From positions 62,001 through 126,000 of the forward strand of contig JACRDP010000028.1 of the NCBI GenBank assembly GCA_016212855.1: DNA of 64,000 bases. Reading direction: 5' to 3'. A model generated the notes under the pieces. The model was not told the origin of the DNA. It did not search any database and worked only from the letters and a program-made list of their open reading frames with translations. Position numbers and translations under genes: made by a program. Positions 46,903 through 55,467 of the stretch are shown piece by piece (positions within the stretch are counted from its first letter, which is position 1; each line of letters starts with the position of its first letter). This DNA comes from Elusimicrobiota bacterium. GTDB taxonomy: Bacteria; Elusimicrobiota; Elusimicrobia; UBA1565; UBA9628.

Positions 46903-47354
46903 ACGCGCGCCGCGTCGCGCTGACCGCCGCGGGCCTGCTCGTCGCGGTGTACGTCATGGCCCGCGTCGACCTCGTCCTGCGGGCGCGCTCCGCCTACCTC
47001 GAAGGCGAGAAGTGGTCGAGCTGGAGCGCCCGGCCCGAGCTGAAAAAGGCGCATTTCGACGCCGAGCTCGCGGCGCGCGAGGCCGAGCTCTCGCGCGAGC
47101 TCGCCGCGGGCCGCCTCGAGCGCGCCGCCTACGAGCGCAAGACGGGCCTGGCCCGCTTCGAGCGCGACCAGGCGGTGGCCGAGAGCTCGCTGAAGTACGC
47201 GTTCGTCTGGTACCAGACCGCGGCCGAGCTGTTCAGCCCGCCGGAGAACCGCTGGAGCATCCGGGCGCGGGCGAAGATGATCGAGACGCGCGCGCTCTGG
47301 AAGAAGGAGCTCGACGCGAAGAAGATCCCGTATCAAGACTACATGCTGGAGTAG
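46899..47354 (+). CDS. Membrane-anchored helical protein of unknown function
   Basis: A 151-residue protein with one N-terminal membrane helix (VALTAAGLLVAVYVMARVDLVL) and a charged helical rest (a region beginning FDAELAAREAELSRELAAG). The tail FVWYQTAAELFSPPENRWSIRAR recalls a TPR-like helix pair. It starts inside the second receiver's stop and ends three bases before the M50-like gene, so it may be an accessory of that membrane protein. Confidence 0.6.
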   Translation: MNARRVALTAAGLLVAVYVMARVDLVLRARSAYLEGEKWSSWSARPELKKAHFDAELAAREAELSRELAAGRLERAAYERKTGLARFERDQAVAESSLKYAFVWYQTAAELFSPPENRWSIRARAKMIETRALWKKELDAKKIPYQDYMLE

Positions 47355-47357
47355 GCC

Positions 47358-48098
47358 ATGTTCCGCCTGCTGATCGGATTCGCCCTCCTGCCGTCGGCGG
47401 TTTCCCTTCTTTGGGTTTCCGCCAAAACCCTCGCCGGCGTCGCGGTCGTCTCGTCGACGGCGGCGCCGTTCGCCGCCGGGCTCGGCGTCGTCTTCGCGCT
47501 GTGGGCCATCGCGCGCTGGCTCATCATCGAATCCTCCGGCGCGGCGGGCTGGGCCCGGCGCGCGGCGAACTGGAGCCACGTGCTCGGCCACGAGCTCACC
47601 CACGCGCTGGCGGCGTGGGCCACGGGCGGCAGCGTCTATGGGATCTCCGTGGGCGAAAAGGAAGGCCACGTCGATCTGTCGCATTCGAGCGTGTTCGTGG
47701 CGCTCGCGCCGTACTGCGTCCCGTTTTACGCGCTCGCGGTCGCGATCGGCTACCGTCTCCTGCTTTGGTTCAAGCCCGACGCGGGCGGCGAGTCGCTGTT
47801 CCTGTTTCTGCTCGGCGCGGCCCTGGGCGGCCACTTCTTTTTCACCTGGGACTCGCTCACGCAGACGCGCCAGCCCGACCTCGACGCGGCCGGGGGCGCG
47901 CTGTTTTCCCTGACCCTGATCGCGATCGCCAACGCGCTGATGATCCTGCTCCTGCTCAAGGGTTTGTTCCCCGAGTCCGTGCCGCTGTTCGATCGCCTGC
48001 GCGAGGCCGCGTCGTTGACCAAGCGCTTCTGGACCTTCGCCTGGGTCGGCGCCAAGCCGGCGCTGTCCGCGATGAAACGGCAGGCGCTCGCGTGGTGA
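47358..48098 (+). CDS. Polytopic membrane protein with HExxH (M50-like)
   Basis: A 246-residue protein with about six membrane helices and GHELTHALAAW (His78, Glu79, His82), the zinc motif placed at a membrane helix as in site-2 (M50) proteases. YGISVGEKEGHVDLSHSS follows, as M50-like proteins often have a GH motif after the helix. No second NPDG-like motif is clear, so proteolysis is likely but not certain. It overlaps the next gene by GTGA. Confidence 0.65.
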   Translation: MFRLLIGFALLPSAVSLLWVSAKTLAGVAVVSSTAAPFAAGLGVVFALWAIARWLIIESSGAAGWARRAANWSHVLGHELTHALAAWATGGSVYGISVGEKEGHVDLSHSSVFVALAPYCVPFYALAVAIGYRLLLWFKPDAGGESLFLFLLGAALGGHFFFTWDSLTQTRQPDLDAAGGALFSLTLIAIANALMILLLLKGLFPESVPLFDRLREAASLTKRFWTFAWVGAKPALSAMKRQALAW

Positions 48099-48688
48099 AG
48101 GGCGAGCTTCTCCGCGAGTTCGGCCGCAAGGCCTTCCACCAGCTCTCGCTCGTCTATCTCGGCGCGTTCTTCTGGTTCGGCTGGCCCCGGATCGTTTATT
48201 GGCTGAGCGGCTGGTTCGTCGTCGTGCTGATCGTCGAGACCGCCCGCCTCAAAGTTCCGGCCGCGGAGCGCGCCTTGGTCGGCTTCTTCGAGGGTCTGAT
48301 CCGCGACAGCGAGCGGCGCCACTTCAGCGGCATTTTCCACACGACCTCGGGCTGCTTCGCCGCGATGCTGATCGCGCGCGGCGACTCGGTGATCGTGAGC
48401 GCGGCGATCCTCCAGCTGGCGCTCGCCGACTCGGCGAGCGCGCTGGTCGGCAAGGCGTTCGGCAAGACGAAGCTGTTCGGCGGCGCGAAGTCGCTCGAGG
48501 GCAGCCTCGGCGGCTTCGCGACCGGCTTCGCCGCCGCGCTGGCCTGCGGCGTGCGCCCCGGCGCCGCGCTCGCGGCGGCGCTCGCGGGCGCGCTGGTCGA
48601 GCTGCTCCCGACGACGCCGTGGCTCAACGACAACCTGACGATCCCGCTCGCGACGGCGGCCGTGCTGGCGCTCGTGGGCGCGAAATGA
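48095..48688 (+). CDS. Polyprenol/diacylglycerol-kinase-like (DGK1/SEC59/VTE5 type) membrane protein
   Basis: A 197-residue protein with six or so membrane segments. The N-terminal EFGRKAFHQLSLVYLG (RK..H pattern), RRHFSGIFHTTSG, LALADSASALVGKAFG and KSLEGSLGGFATG match the CTP-dependent dolichol/phytol/diacylglycerol kinase family related to CDP-diglyceride synthase. It would phosphorylate an isoprenoid alcohol or diacylglycerol. Start is GTG 48095 in a GTGA overlap. A glycosyltransferase follows at once. Confidence 0.75.
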   Translation: MKGELLREFGRKAFHQLSLVYLGAFFWFGWPRIVYWLSGWFVVVLIVETARLKVPAAERALVGFFEGLIRDSERRHFSGIFHTTSGCFAAMLIARGDSVIVSAAILQLALADSASALVGKAFGKTKLFGGAKSLEGSLGGFATGFAAALACGVRPGAALAAALAGALVELLPTTPWLNDNLTIPLATAAVLALVGAK

Positions 48689-49791
48689 AGAGGCGCCTGG
48701 CGATCGCCTCGCGGCGCGTCGAGGGCCTCTCGGGCGCGGCGCGCATGATCATCGAGCACGCGCGCCGCTTCGTCCAGGCGGGCTGGGACGTGCACGTCTT
48801 CGCCGAAAAGCTCGACAAGAAGGCGCTGGTCGAGGCGGGCGTCACTCCGCGCTGGGTTCCGGCCTGGCCGTGGGGCTCCTGGCTCAAGCGCCGGGCGTTC
48901 GCCGCGGCGGCGGGGGGGATGGCCAAGGGCTTCGATCTGGTGCACGGTCACGGCGACCTGCTCGATCAGGACGTGCTGAGCCTTCATAACTGCGTGCATG
49001 CGGCGCATGAAGCCGTTCACGGCTCGCCTCTGCCCGAGAACGACGCGGTCGGGCGCATGCACGCGCTTCAGTTGTCCGAGCAGCGCTTCCAGGTTCTGGT
49101 CGCCAACTCGAACTTGATGAAGAGCGACGTGATCAAACGCTTCGGCGTGCCCGCCGACAAGATCGAGGTCGTCTACCCCGGCTACGACTCCTGCCGCTTC
49201 AACGCGGGCGGCCGCGAGGATTTCTCCGCGCCGATGCGCGCGGAACTGGGCGTGAAGCCGGGCGAAGTCCTCTACGGCCTCGTGACGTCCGGCGATTTCG
49301 AAAAGCGGGGGCTCCCGGCCTTTCTGCGCGCGTTCGCGAAAGCCGGGCCGAACGCCCGCGCCTTGGTCGTCGGCAAGGAGAGCCGCCCCGGGCCTTACCT
49401 CGCGCTCGCTCGCGAGTTGGGCATCGCCGACCGGGTCGTTTTCCGCGAGCCCATGGCCGAGGTGTGGCGCTTTTACCACGCCCTCGACGTTTATGTTCAT
49501 CCGGCCAGGTGGGAGGAGTTCGGCATGAGCGTCCTCGAGGCGCTCGCCTGCGGCCTCCCCGTCATCTGCGGTGCCAACGTCGGCGCCGCAGAATTATTAA
49601 ATGGAGATGGGCGCGAATACGTCCTTTCCGAACCGTCGGGCGAACCGCTGGCGCAGGCCATGTCCGCGCTGGCCGATCCCGGTCGCCGGGCGGCTCTCGG
49701 CGCCCTCGGCCCCGCCGCCGCCTCCTCCTGCGTTTGGGACCGCGGCGCGGCCTCCGTCGCCGCGGTCTACGACCGCCTGGTCGTTCAGTAA
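48685..49791 (+). CDS. GT4-family glycosyltransferase
   Basis: A 368-residue GT-B enzyme. N-terminal half: GLSGAARMIIEHARRF and LVHGHGDLLDQDVLSLHNC; C-terminal nucleotide-sugar half: EVVYPGYDSCRF, YHALDVYVHPARWEEFGMSVLEALACGLPVICG, the EX7E motif of GT4 enzymes. It moves a sugar from a nucleotide donor to a lipid or glycan. ATGA overlap with the polyprenol-kinase-like gene; last gene of the run. A lipid-linked sugar product is a reasonable inference. Confidence 0.88.
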   Translation: MKRRLAIASRRVEGLSGAARMIIEHARRFVQAGWDVHVFAEKLDKKALVEAGVTPRWVPAWPWGSWLKRRAFAAAAGGMAKGFDLVHGHGDLLDQDVLSLHNCVHAAHEAVHGSPLPENDAVGRMHALQLSEQRFQVLVANSNLMKSDVIKRFGVPADKIEVVYPGYDSCRFNAGGREDFSAPMRAELGVKPGEVLYGLVTSGDFEKRGLPAFLRAFAKAGPNARALVVGKESRPGPYLALARELGIADRVVFREPMAEVWRFYHALDVYVHPARWEEFGMSVLEALACGLPVICGANVGAAELLNGDGREYVLSEPSGEPLAQAMSALADPGRRAALGALGPAAASSCVWDRGAASVAAVYDRLVVQ

Positions 49792-49865
49792 TAACGCCGC
49801 CGGCGCCCACCGTGAAGCTGAGATGTTTTCCGCGACAATAATGCATCCCGCGCGAGAGCGTAAAG

Positions 49866-49905
49866 TTATCCCCAGCGTTTCCAACGCTGGAAGTGCTGGG
49901 GATAA
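49866..49905. repeat. Three-arm inverted-repeat structure between 49791 and 49992
   Basis: The 11-base arm at 49866-49876 is perfectly inverted at 49895-49905. The inner part of the left arm (CCAGCG, 49872-49877) also pairs with CGCTGG at 49885-49890, so two hairpins exclude each other. The rest of this 200-base gap holds only the promoter at 49978. Confidence 0.6.
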
Positions 49906-49977
49906 GTCGACGTAACCGGAATCTTTCTAATGCAAAATCACGGCCGGGGAGAGTAAAATGACCGAGCTATAAAGAAG

Positions 49978-49983
49978 TAAAAT
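49978..49983 (+). promoter_or_regulatory. -10 box TAAAAT, 8 nt before 49992
   Basis: TAAAAT, AGTCCTGC, ATG. Leaderless-type spacing. Confidence 0.45.
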
Positions 49984-49991
49984 AGTCCTGC

Positions 49992-52238
49992 ATGAAGTTC
50001 ATCGAGCCCCTGAAGTTGGGGCTGCGCATTTCGTTCTCCGCACTCCGGACCGTGCTCCACGGTTTCGGCCTCGTTTTCATCCTGTTCGTCTTCGCGCTCG
50101 CCGGCCTCGGCGCGTACGCCTACCGCCGCTTCGGCCCCGAGGATGCGCGCGCGCTCGCCGTCGCCCAGCTTCAGGGCCTGCTCCACCGCGAGGTGACCAT
50201 CGAGCGCATGGTCCTCACCCCGCGCGGCTTCAAGCTTCGCGGTCTGCGCGTGCGCCGGGCTAACGCCCCGGAGGGCGATCAACTCGTCTGCGACACGGCC
50301 CTGGTCACGGTGAAGCTGCGGCCGCTGCTGCGCCGGCGCCTGGAGTTCGACACCGTGCGCCTGGAGTCGCCGCAGATCGACATGCGCCGCGAGGCGGACG
50401 GGAGCTGGGACATCGCCGACATGTTCTCCTCGACGAAAACCGCGGGCGGCGGCGGGGCCGGAGCGCTGCCGCTCGCCCTGGCCGCGGCCGAGACCATCAT
50501 TAACGACGGCGTGCTGCGCTTCGACGACCGCAAGCGCGGCCGCAAGATTTCGTTCGAGAAACTTTCCCTCAGAGCCGAGGGCTTCGATCAGGACCAACCG
50601 TTCCCGCTCGCGGTCTCCTTCGTCAACGCCGTGACGATCGGCACGCGCACATTGACGACCAAGGTCTCCGCCGAAGGCAGCATGGACCTGGCGGACCTGC
50701 ACTGGTCGAGCGCGACCGCGCGGGCCGACCGCTTCTCCGCCGAGGCCGACGGGGTCACGGTCGAGGGCAAGGGTTCCGCGACCGGCTTCGGCCGGCCGGT
50801 CATCGAATTCGAGCTGGCCGTGCCAGCGCTCGGTCCTGAACGCTGGCCCCGTTGGACCGGACGCGATCTGAAGCTGTCTTTGCCCTCGAGCCGCTGGGCC
50901 GGACGGGTCAGCTGGTCCGCGCCGCCGATCTGGGACTTCGAGCGCCTGTCGGTCCAGACGCCCGCGGGCGTGGTCACGGGATCCGGTGTGCTCGACGTGA
51001 GCTCCGAGACCGCGCACATCCGTGCGCAGTTCGCGGCGCGCGACGCGGTTCTCGAGAAATCCGCGGCCTGGCATCCGTCCTGGGCCGCGCGCGCGCCTCG
51101 CGGCAAGATGACCTTGAGCGGCACCGTCGAAGGCAAGCTCGGCGCCCTGCAGCTCAAGGAGGCCATGCTCATCCTGCGCGGCTTCGGCGCGTCCTGGGGC
51201 GACCGGCACGTGGACGGGCTCGACCTCGACGCGTTCGCCGCCGAGGAGTTCGGCACGGTCAAGGCCTCGGTCACGAAGGGCAAGGTCTCGGCGTACGCCA
51301 ACGTCTTCGACGAATTGACGATGAACCTCACCGTGGCCAAGCAGACGTTGAACGTCGAAAATCTTTCGCTGAAGTGGTGGGACTCGCGCGTGCGCCTGCG
51401 GGGGCGAGTCGACAAGCTCTCGGCCCCGAAGGAGGTCCTCATCTCCGGCAACGCCGACAAGATCATCTGGGAGGACGCCCAGCGTCTCGTCACCGCGATC
51501 GCCGCGTCGGTCTCGACCCGCACCGTTTCGCAGGAGGAGCGCGAGAGCCGCCCCTGGGTGCGGACCTTCAAGTACGTCATCCCGCGCGGCTTCCCCGATA
51601 CGGTCGCCCACTTCCGGGTCGGCGAGGTCAAGCAGGAGAACTTCTGGTGCAAGGACCTCGACCTGCTCTGGTCCCTGCATGGGGTAACCCCCGCGCTCGA
51701 CAAGGTCAGCGGCGAGGCTCGGCTGCGCTTCGGCCCCGGGCGCGTCGCCGACATTCCCGCGGTTCAGGAGTCGCACAATATCCTGCGCGTGCTGTTCCTG
51801 CCGTTCATCTACATGCATAAGATGAACAAGTTCTCGATTCTCAGCACCGCGACGGCCTACCCGAAGACGCTCGACTTCTCGCGCATCGAGTCGGAGTACG
51901 GCGCGAACAAGGGCATCGCGGCGATCCGCTACTTCCACGTGGACTCAGGCCAGCTGGTCGCGTTCGCCGACGGCGACGTCGATTTCGGGAAGGAGCAGGT
52001 GGACATGAGCATTCTGACGCGGCTCCCCTATTACAACGGCCCTTCTTTGCCGGAGTGGTGGATCGACGAGGGCGGGAGCGTCGCGATCGGCTTTCGCGTG
52101 AAGGGAGACCTCAACAAGCCCGACCTCGAGCCGCGTTTCAAGAAGATCGGCAGCGACGAGATTCAGCGCAAGCTCGAGGACGGGCGCGAGAAGGGCAAGA
52201 AGCGGTTCGAGGCGATCGAGAAGCTGAAGGCGCTGTAA
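49992..52238 (+). CDS. AsmA-family envelope protein
   Basis: A 748-residue protein with an N-terminal membrane helix (GLVFILFVFALAGLGAYAYRRF), then repeating beta-strand-rich segments typical of AsmA/TamB-like proteins (HREVTIERMVLTPRGFKLRGL, RRRLEFDTVRLESPQIDM, a DGVLRFDD repeat). The C-terminal section (QVDMSILTRLPYYNGPSLPEWW) is the AsmA_2-like end. Such proteins form long hydrophobic grooves that help phospholipids reach the outer membrane. First of a run with pyrE, an MFS protein and purB. Confidence 0.75.
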   Translation: MKFIEPLKLGLRISFSALRTVLHGFGLVFILFVFALAGLGAYAYRRFGPEDARALAVAQLQGLLHREVTIERMVLTPRGFKLRGLRVRRANAPEGDQLVCDTALVTVKLRPLLRRRLEFDTVRLESPQIDMRREADGSWDIADMFSSTKTAGGGGAGALPLALAAAETIINDGVLRFDDRKRGRKISFEKLSLRAEGFDQDQPFPLAVSFVNAVTIGTRTLTTKVSAEGSMDLADLHWSSATARADRFSAEADGVTVEGKGSATGFGRPVIEFELAVPALGPERWPRWTGRDLKLSLPSSRWAGRVSWSAPPIWDFERLSVQTPAGVVTGSGVLDVSSETAHIRAQFAARDAVLEKSAAWHPSWAARAPRGKMTLSGTVEGKLGALQLKEAMLILRGFGASWGDRHVDGLDLDAFAAEEFGTVKASVTKGKVSAYANVFDELTMNLTVAKQTLNVENLSLKWWDSRVRLRGRVDKLSAPKEVLISGNADKIIWEDAQRLVTAIAASVSTRTVSQEERESRPWVRTFKYVIPRGFPDTVAHFRVGEVKQENFWCKDLDLLWSLHGVTPALDKVSGEARLRFGPGRVADIPAVQESHNILRVLFLPFIYMHKMNKFSILSTATAYPKTLDFSRIESEYGANKGIAAIRYFHVDSGQLVAFADGDVDFGKEQVDMSILTRLPYYNGPSLPEWWIDEGGSVAIGFRVKGDLNKPDLEPRFKKIGSDEIQRKLEDGREKGKKRFEAIEKLKAL

Positions 52239-52250
52239 ACAGGAGATCAC

Positions 52251-52847
52251 ATGACGCGACTCAACAAGATGGACGTGCTGGGACTGCTGCAGGAGCACGG
52301 CGCGGTGGCGAGCGGCCACTTTCGACTGGCCTCGGGGCTCCATACTCCGGTCTACCTTCAGCCGGCGCTCGTTCTTCAATATCCGCACGTCGGGCGGAAG
52401 ATCGCCAAGGCGATCGCGGCCAAGTTCGCCTCGGCGGTGGACGTCGTCATCTCCACGGGCATGAGCTCGGTCGTGCTCGGCCAGGAGATCGCGCGCGCCA
52501 AGAAGTGCCGCGCGATCTTCACCGAGCGCGTCGGCGGCGCGATGGCCTTCAAGCGCGATTTCCGCCTCGAGCGCGGCGAGCGCGCGCTCGTCGTCGTGGA
52601 CGTGCTCACGACGGGCCGTTCGAACGCCGAAGTCGTGGCCCTCGCCCAAGCCTACGGCGCGCGCGTCGTGGGCGTGGGCGCCATGGTGGACCGCTCGCAG
52701 GCGGCGCTGTGCCTGGGCGTGCCGGTGCGCAGCCTGATCGGCTATCCGCTCGAGGCGGCCTCGCCCGAGACCTGCCCGCAGTGCGCGGCCGGCGTGCCGT
52801 TGTCGACGGCGAAGCGCGAGCTGGAGCTGGGATCCGACGGCGAATGA
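52251..52847 (+). CDS. pyrE: Orotate phosphoribosyltransferase
   Basis: A 198-residue PRTase: SGHFRLASGLHTPVYLQP is the family start, TERVGGAMAFKRDF the substrate loop and VVVDVLTTGRSNAE the PRPP-binding motif (usually VEDVVTTG; here an Asp replaces Glu). It makes OMP from orotate in pyrimidine synthesis. Cys residues in ETCPQCAAG near the end may bind metal, a feature of some pyrE proteins. It begins 12 bases after the AsmA-like gene. Confidence 0.9.
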   Translation: MTRLNKMDVLGLLQEHGAVASGHFRLASGLHTPVYLQPALVLQYPHVGRKIAKAIAAKFASAVDVVISTGMSSVVLGQEIARAKKCRAIFTERVGGAMAFKRDFRLERGERALVVVDVLTTGRSNAEVVALAQAYGARVVGVGAMVDRSQAALCLGVPVRSLIGYPLEAASPETCPQCAAGVPLSTAKRELELGSDGE

Positions 52848-54058
52848 GCAAACCGAAGACCGCGCTGCGGGCCCTGCTGCTCTGCCACGGCGTTCTCGTG
52901 GCCGGCCTCGCGCTGTCTTTTCCGTTTTTGACGCTCTACTTTCACCACCAGCGGGCGATGCCTATGGGCCTCGTCGGCCTCGCCGTCAGCGGCGCCGTCG
53001 CGGCCGCGGCCGTCGGCCAGGCGATCGGGGGAGAGCTCGCCGACGTGTTCGGCTGCAAGCGCGTGATGGCGATCGCGCTGGCGTCGCGCGTTCTCTTCAC
53101 GGCCCTGCTGGCCGCGGCCGTGGCCCTGGACTGGGCCGTGCCCGCGATCGTCGCCCTGCACGTCGCCGGCGCCGCGTCCGGCAACCTCTACGGTCCCGCG
53201 GTGCGCGCCTGGATCGCGCACGAGCATCCGGCGGGCGGGCGAGCGCATGCCTACGGCTTCCTGCGCGTGGCCCAGAACGCGGGCTGGGCGATCGGCCCCG
53301 CGGTCGGCGGCTTCATGGCGGGCTACTCCTACGCGCTGATGTTCGCGGCGACCTCGGCGATGTCCTTGCTCGGGCTGATCCTCCTGCTCGGCGTCGTGCC
53401 GGCGGCGCCGCCCGTGCGCTCGGGCGAAGGCTTCGCCTGGAGCGGCACGCTGGCGGCGGCGCGCGACGGCCGCTTTCTGGAGCTGTCCTTCCTCGGCCTT
53501 ATCATCACCTGCGTGATGTCTCAGCTCGTGGCGCCGATGTCGGTGCACGCGACCGCTCACGGCGGCCTCAGCGAAACCCAGGTCGGCTTCCTCTTCGGCA
53601 TCAACGGCGTGATCGTGGTTCTGCTGCAGCGCTCGGCGACGCGTTTGTCCTCGCGCTGGCCGCTCTCCCGCGCCGCCGCCGCCGGCTGCCTGTTCTATCT
53701 CGTCGGCTGGAGCTGGGTCGCGTTCGCGCGCGGCTGGTGGCCGATGGCGCTGGGGATGGCGGTGGTCACGCTCGGGGAGATCGTCATCTCGCCGAGCCTC
53801 GAGGCGCTCGCCGCCAACCTCGCGCCCGGGCGCCTCAAAGGACGGTCTTTAGGATTCCAAGGCCTGATGCAGGCCCTCGGGCAGGCCTTGGGGCCGCTGC
53901 TCGGCGGTCTCGGCTTCGAGCACTTCGCCGGGCGCTGGACGCCCGCGCCGTGGCTGGCCGCCGGGGCGTTGGCGGGCGCGGCCGGATGGGGTTTCCGCCG
54001 CCTGGGCCGGCGTCTCGAGCGCGAGGAAGAAGGCATGGTCTTACAGGAGGTCGCATGA
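52844..54058 (+). CDS. MFS transporter
   Basis: A 404-residue protein with 12 membrane helices and the MFS loop-2/3 motif (GGELADVFGCKRVM). LRVAQNAGWAIGPAVGG in helix 5 is typical of drug/sugar-efflux MFS members. ATG 52844 overlaps the pyrE stop (ATGA). It sits between two nucleotide-synthesis genes, but nothing in the sequence points to a nucleobase as substrate. AGGAGG near its end serves purB. Confidence 0.88.
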   Translation: MSKPKTALRALLLCHGVLVAGLALSFPFLTLYFHHQRAMPMGLVGLAVSGAVAAAAVGQAIGGELADVFGCKRVMAIALASRVLFTALLAAAVALDWAVPAIVALHVAGAASGNLYGPAVRAWIAHEHPAGGRAHAYGFLRVAQNAGWAIGPAVGGFMAGYSYALMFAATSAMSLLGLILLLGVVPAAPPVRSGEGFAWSGTLAAARDGRFLELSFLGLIITCVMSQLVAPMSVHATAHGGLSETQVGFLFGINGVIVVLLQRSATRLSSRWPLSRAAAAGCLFYLVGWSWVAFARGWWPMALGMAVVTLGEIVISPSLEALAANLAPGRLKGRSLGFQGLMQALGQALGPLLGGLGFEHFAGRWTPAPWLAAGALAGAAGWGFRRLGRRLEREEEGMVLQEVA

Positions 54059-55365
54059 TTGCGAGGTACACACGGCCCGGTATGGGCGATATCTGGTCGG
54101 ACGACAACCGCCTGCGCGCGATGCTGCGCGTGGAGGAAGAGCTGCTCAAGGCCATCGCCGGCGAGAAAGGCGTGCCCGCCTCCGAGCTCAAGACTTTGCG
54201 CAAACTGCTCGAGAAGTCCATGCTCGACGCCTCGCGCCGCAAGGAATCGAGCTCCGGCCACGAGGTCATCGGCATGCTTTCGGCCGTCGCGGGCGAGCTG
54301 AAGAGCAAGGCGCCGAAGGTCGACCGTTATCTGCACTTCGGGATGACCTCCTCCGACGTCCTCGACACCTCGATGGCCCTGCAGCTGCGCGACTCGGCCG
54401 ACCTGCTCGTGCTCGGCCTGGAGTCCGTGCTCAAGCGCCTGAAGACGCTCGCCAAGAAGCACGAGCGCACCTGGATGGTCGGCCGCACTCACGGCGTGCA
54501 CGCCGAGCCGATCACCTTCGGCATCAAGGTCGCCGGCTGGCACGCCGAAGGGCTGCGCTGTCTGCGCCGCTTGCGCGCCGCGCGCGAGGTGATCGCGTAC
54601 GGCAAGGTGTCCGGCGCCGTCGGCGCCTTCTCCCAGCTGTCGCCCGAAGTCGAGGCCAAGGTCCTCGACGCCCTGGGCCTGCGCCCTGAGCCGGTCTCCA
54701 CCCAGGTCGTGCCGCGTGACCGTTACGCGGAATACTTCCACGCGCTCGTGCTGGGCGCGTGCTTCGTCGAGCGCATCGCGCTCGAAATCCGCCACCTTCA
54801 GAAGACCGAGATCCTCGAGCTCGAAGAGCCTTTCTCGGACGGGCAGAAGGGTTCCTCCGCCATGCCCCACAAGCGCAACCCCGTTTTGTGCGAGAACCTG
54901 TGCGGGCTCGCGCGCCTGATCCGCACGTACGAGTCGGCGGTGACGGAGAACTGCGCGCTGTGGCACGAGCGCGACATTTCACACTCCTCCAACGAGCGCA
55001 TGATCATTCCAGACGCGCACATCGCCTTGGATTTCATGTTCCACAGACTTGAGCAAGTGCTCGACGGCCTCGTCGTGTTTCCGGAGAATATGAAGCGCAA
55101 CCTCGACAAGATGAACGGCCTCGTTTTCTCGCAGAAGGTGCTGTTGCGCCTGATCGACGCCGGGCTCGGGCGCCTGGAGGCCTACGACCTGGTTCAGCGC
55201 AACGCGATGAAGACCTGGAAGGACAACCGACCGCTGCGCGATCACCTCAACGCCGACCCGGATGTGACCAAGCGCCTGTCGGCCAAGGAGCTCGATGCGT
55301 GCTTCTCTCTTGAACCTTACGGCGCGTCCGCTCGTGAAATCCTCAAACGCGGCGGTTGCCTTTAA
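54055..55365 (+). CDS. purB: Adenylosuccinate lyase
   Basis: A 436-residue fumarase-superfamily enzyme. RTHGVHAEPITFG carries the catalytic His, HFGMTSSDVLDT an N-terminal site, and GSSAMPHKRNP the superfamily signature loop. It splits SAICAR and adenylosuccinate, releasing fumarate, in purine synthesis. ATG 54055 overlaps the MFS stop and has AGGAGG at 54045-54050. A hairpin follows at 55391. Confidence 0.95.
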   Translation: MIARYTRPGMGDIWSDDNRLRAMLRVEEELLKAIAGEKGVPASELKTLRKLLEKSMLDASRRKESSSGHEVIGMLSAVAGELKSKAPKVDRYLHFGMTSSDVLDTSMALQLRDSADLLVLGLESVLKRLKTLAKKHERTWMVGRTHGVHAEPITFGIKVAGWHAEGLRCLRRLRAAREVIAYGKVSGAVGAFSQLSPEVEAKVLDALGLRPEPVSTQVVPRDRYAEYFHALVLGACFVERIALEIRHLQKTEILELEEPFSDGQKGSSAMPHKRNPVLCENLCGLARLIRTYESAVTENCALWHERDISHSSNERMIIPDAHIALDFMFHRLEQVLDGLVVFPENMKRNLDKMNGLVFSQKVLLRLIDAGLGRLEAYDLVQRNAMKTWKDNRPLRDHLNADPDVTKRLSAKELDACFSLEPYGASAREILKRGGCL

Positions 55366-55390
55366 ATCAGTCGATAAACCTCGTAAGCGT

Positions 55391-55410
55391 AACTATCCTC
55401 AGGGATAGTT
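55391..55410 (+). repeat. Hairpin between purB and the methyltransferase gene
   Basis: AACTATCC-TCAG-GGATAGTT, a perfect 8-bp stem in the 102-base gap. No T-run. It may be a weak terminator or mRNA stabiliser. Confidence 0.45.
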
Positions 55411-55467
55411 GAAAGGACGATAAGAGGGGCGGTCGCGTGACTGAACCCTGTCGCAAGGAGAATGGAC

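Noticed and set aside
49866-49905. Replication origin because of DnaA-box-like ends
   Set aside because: Only two imperfect boxes, no AT-rich unwinding region and no dnaA/dnaN/gyr genes nearby.
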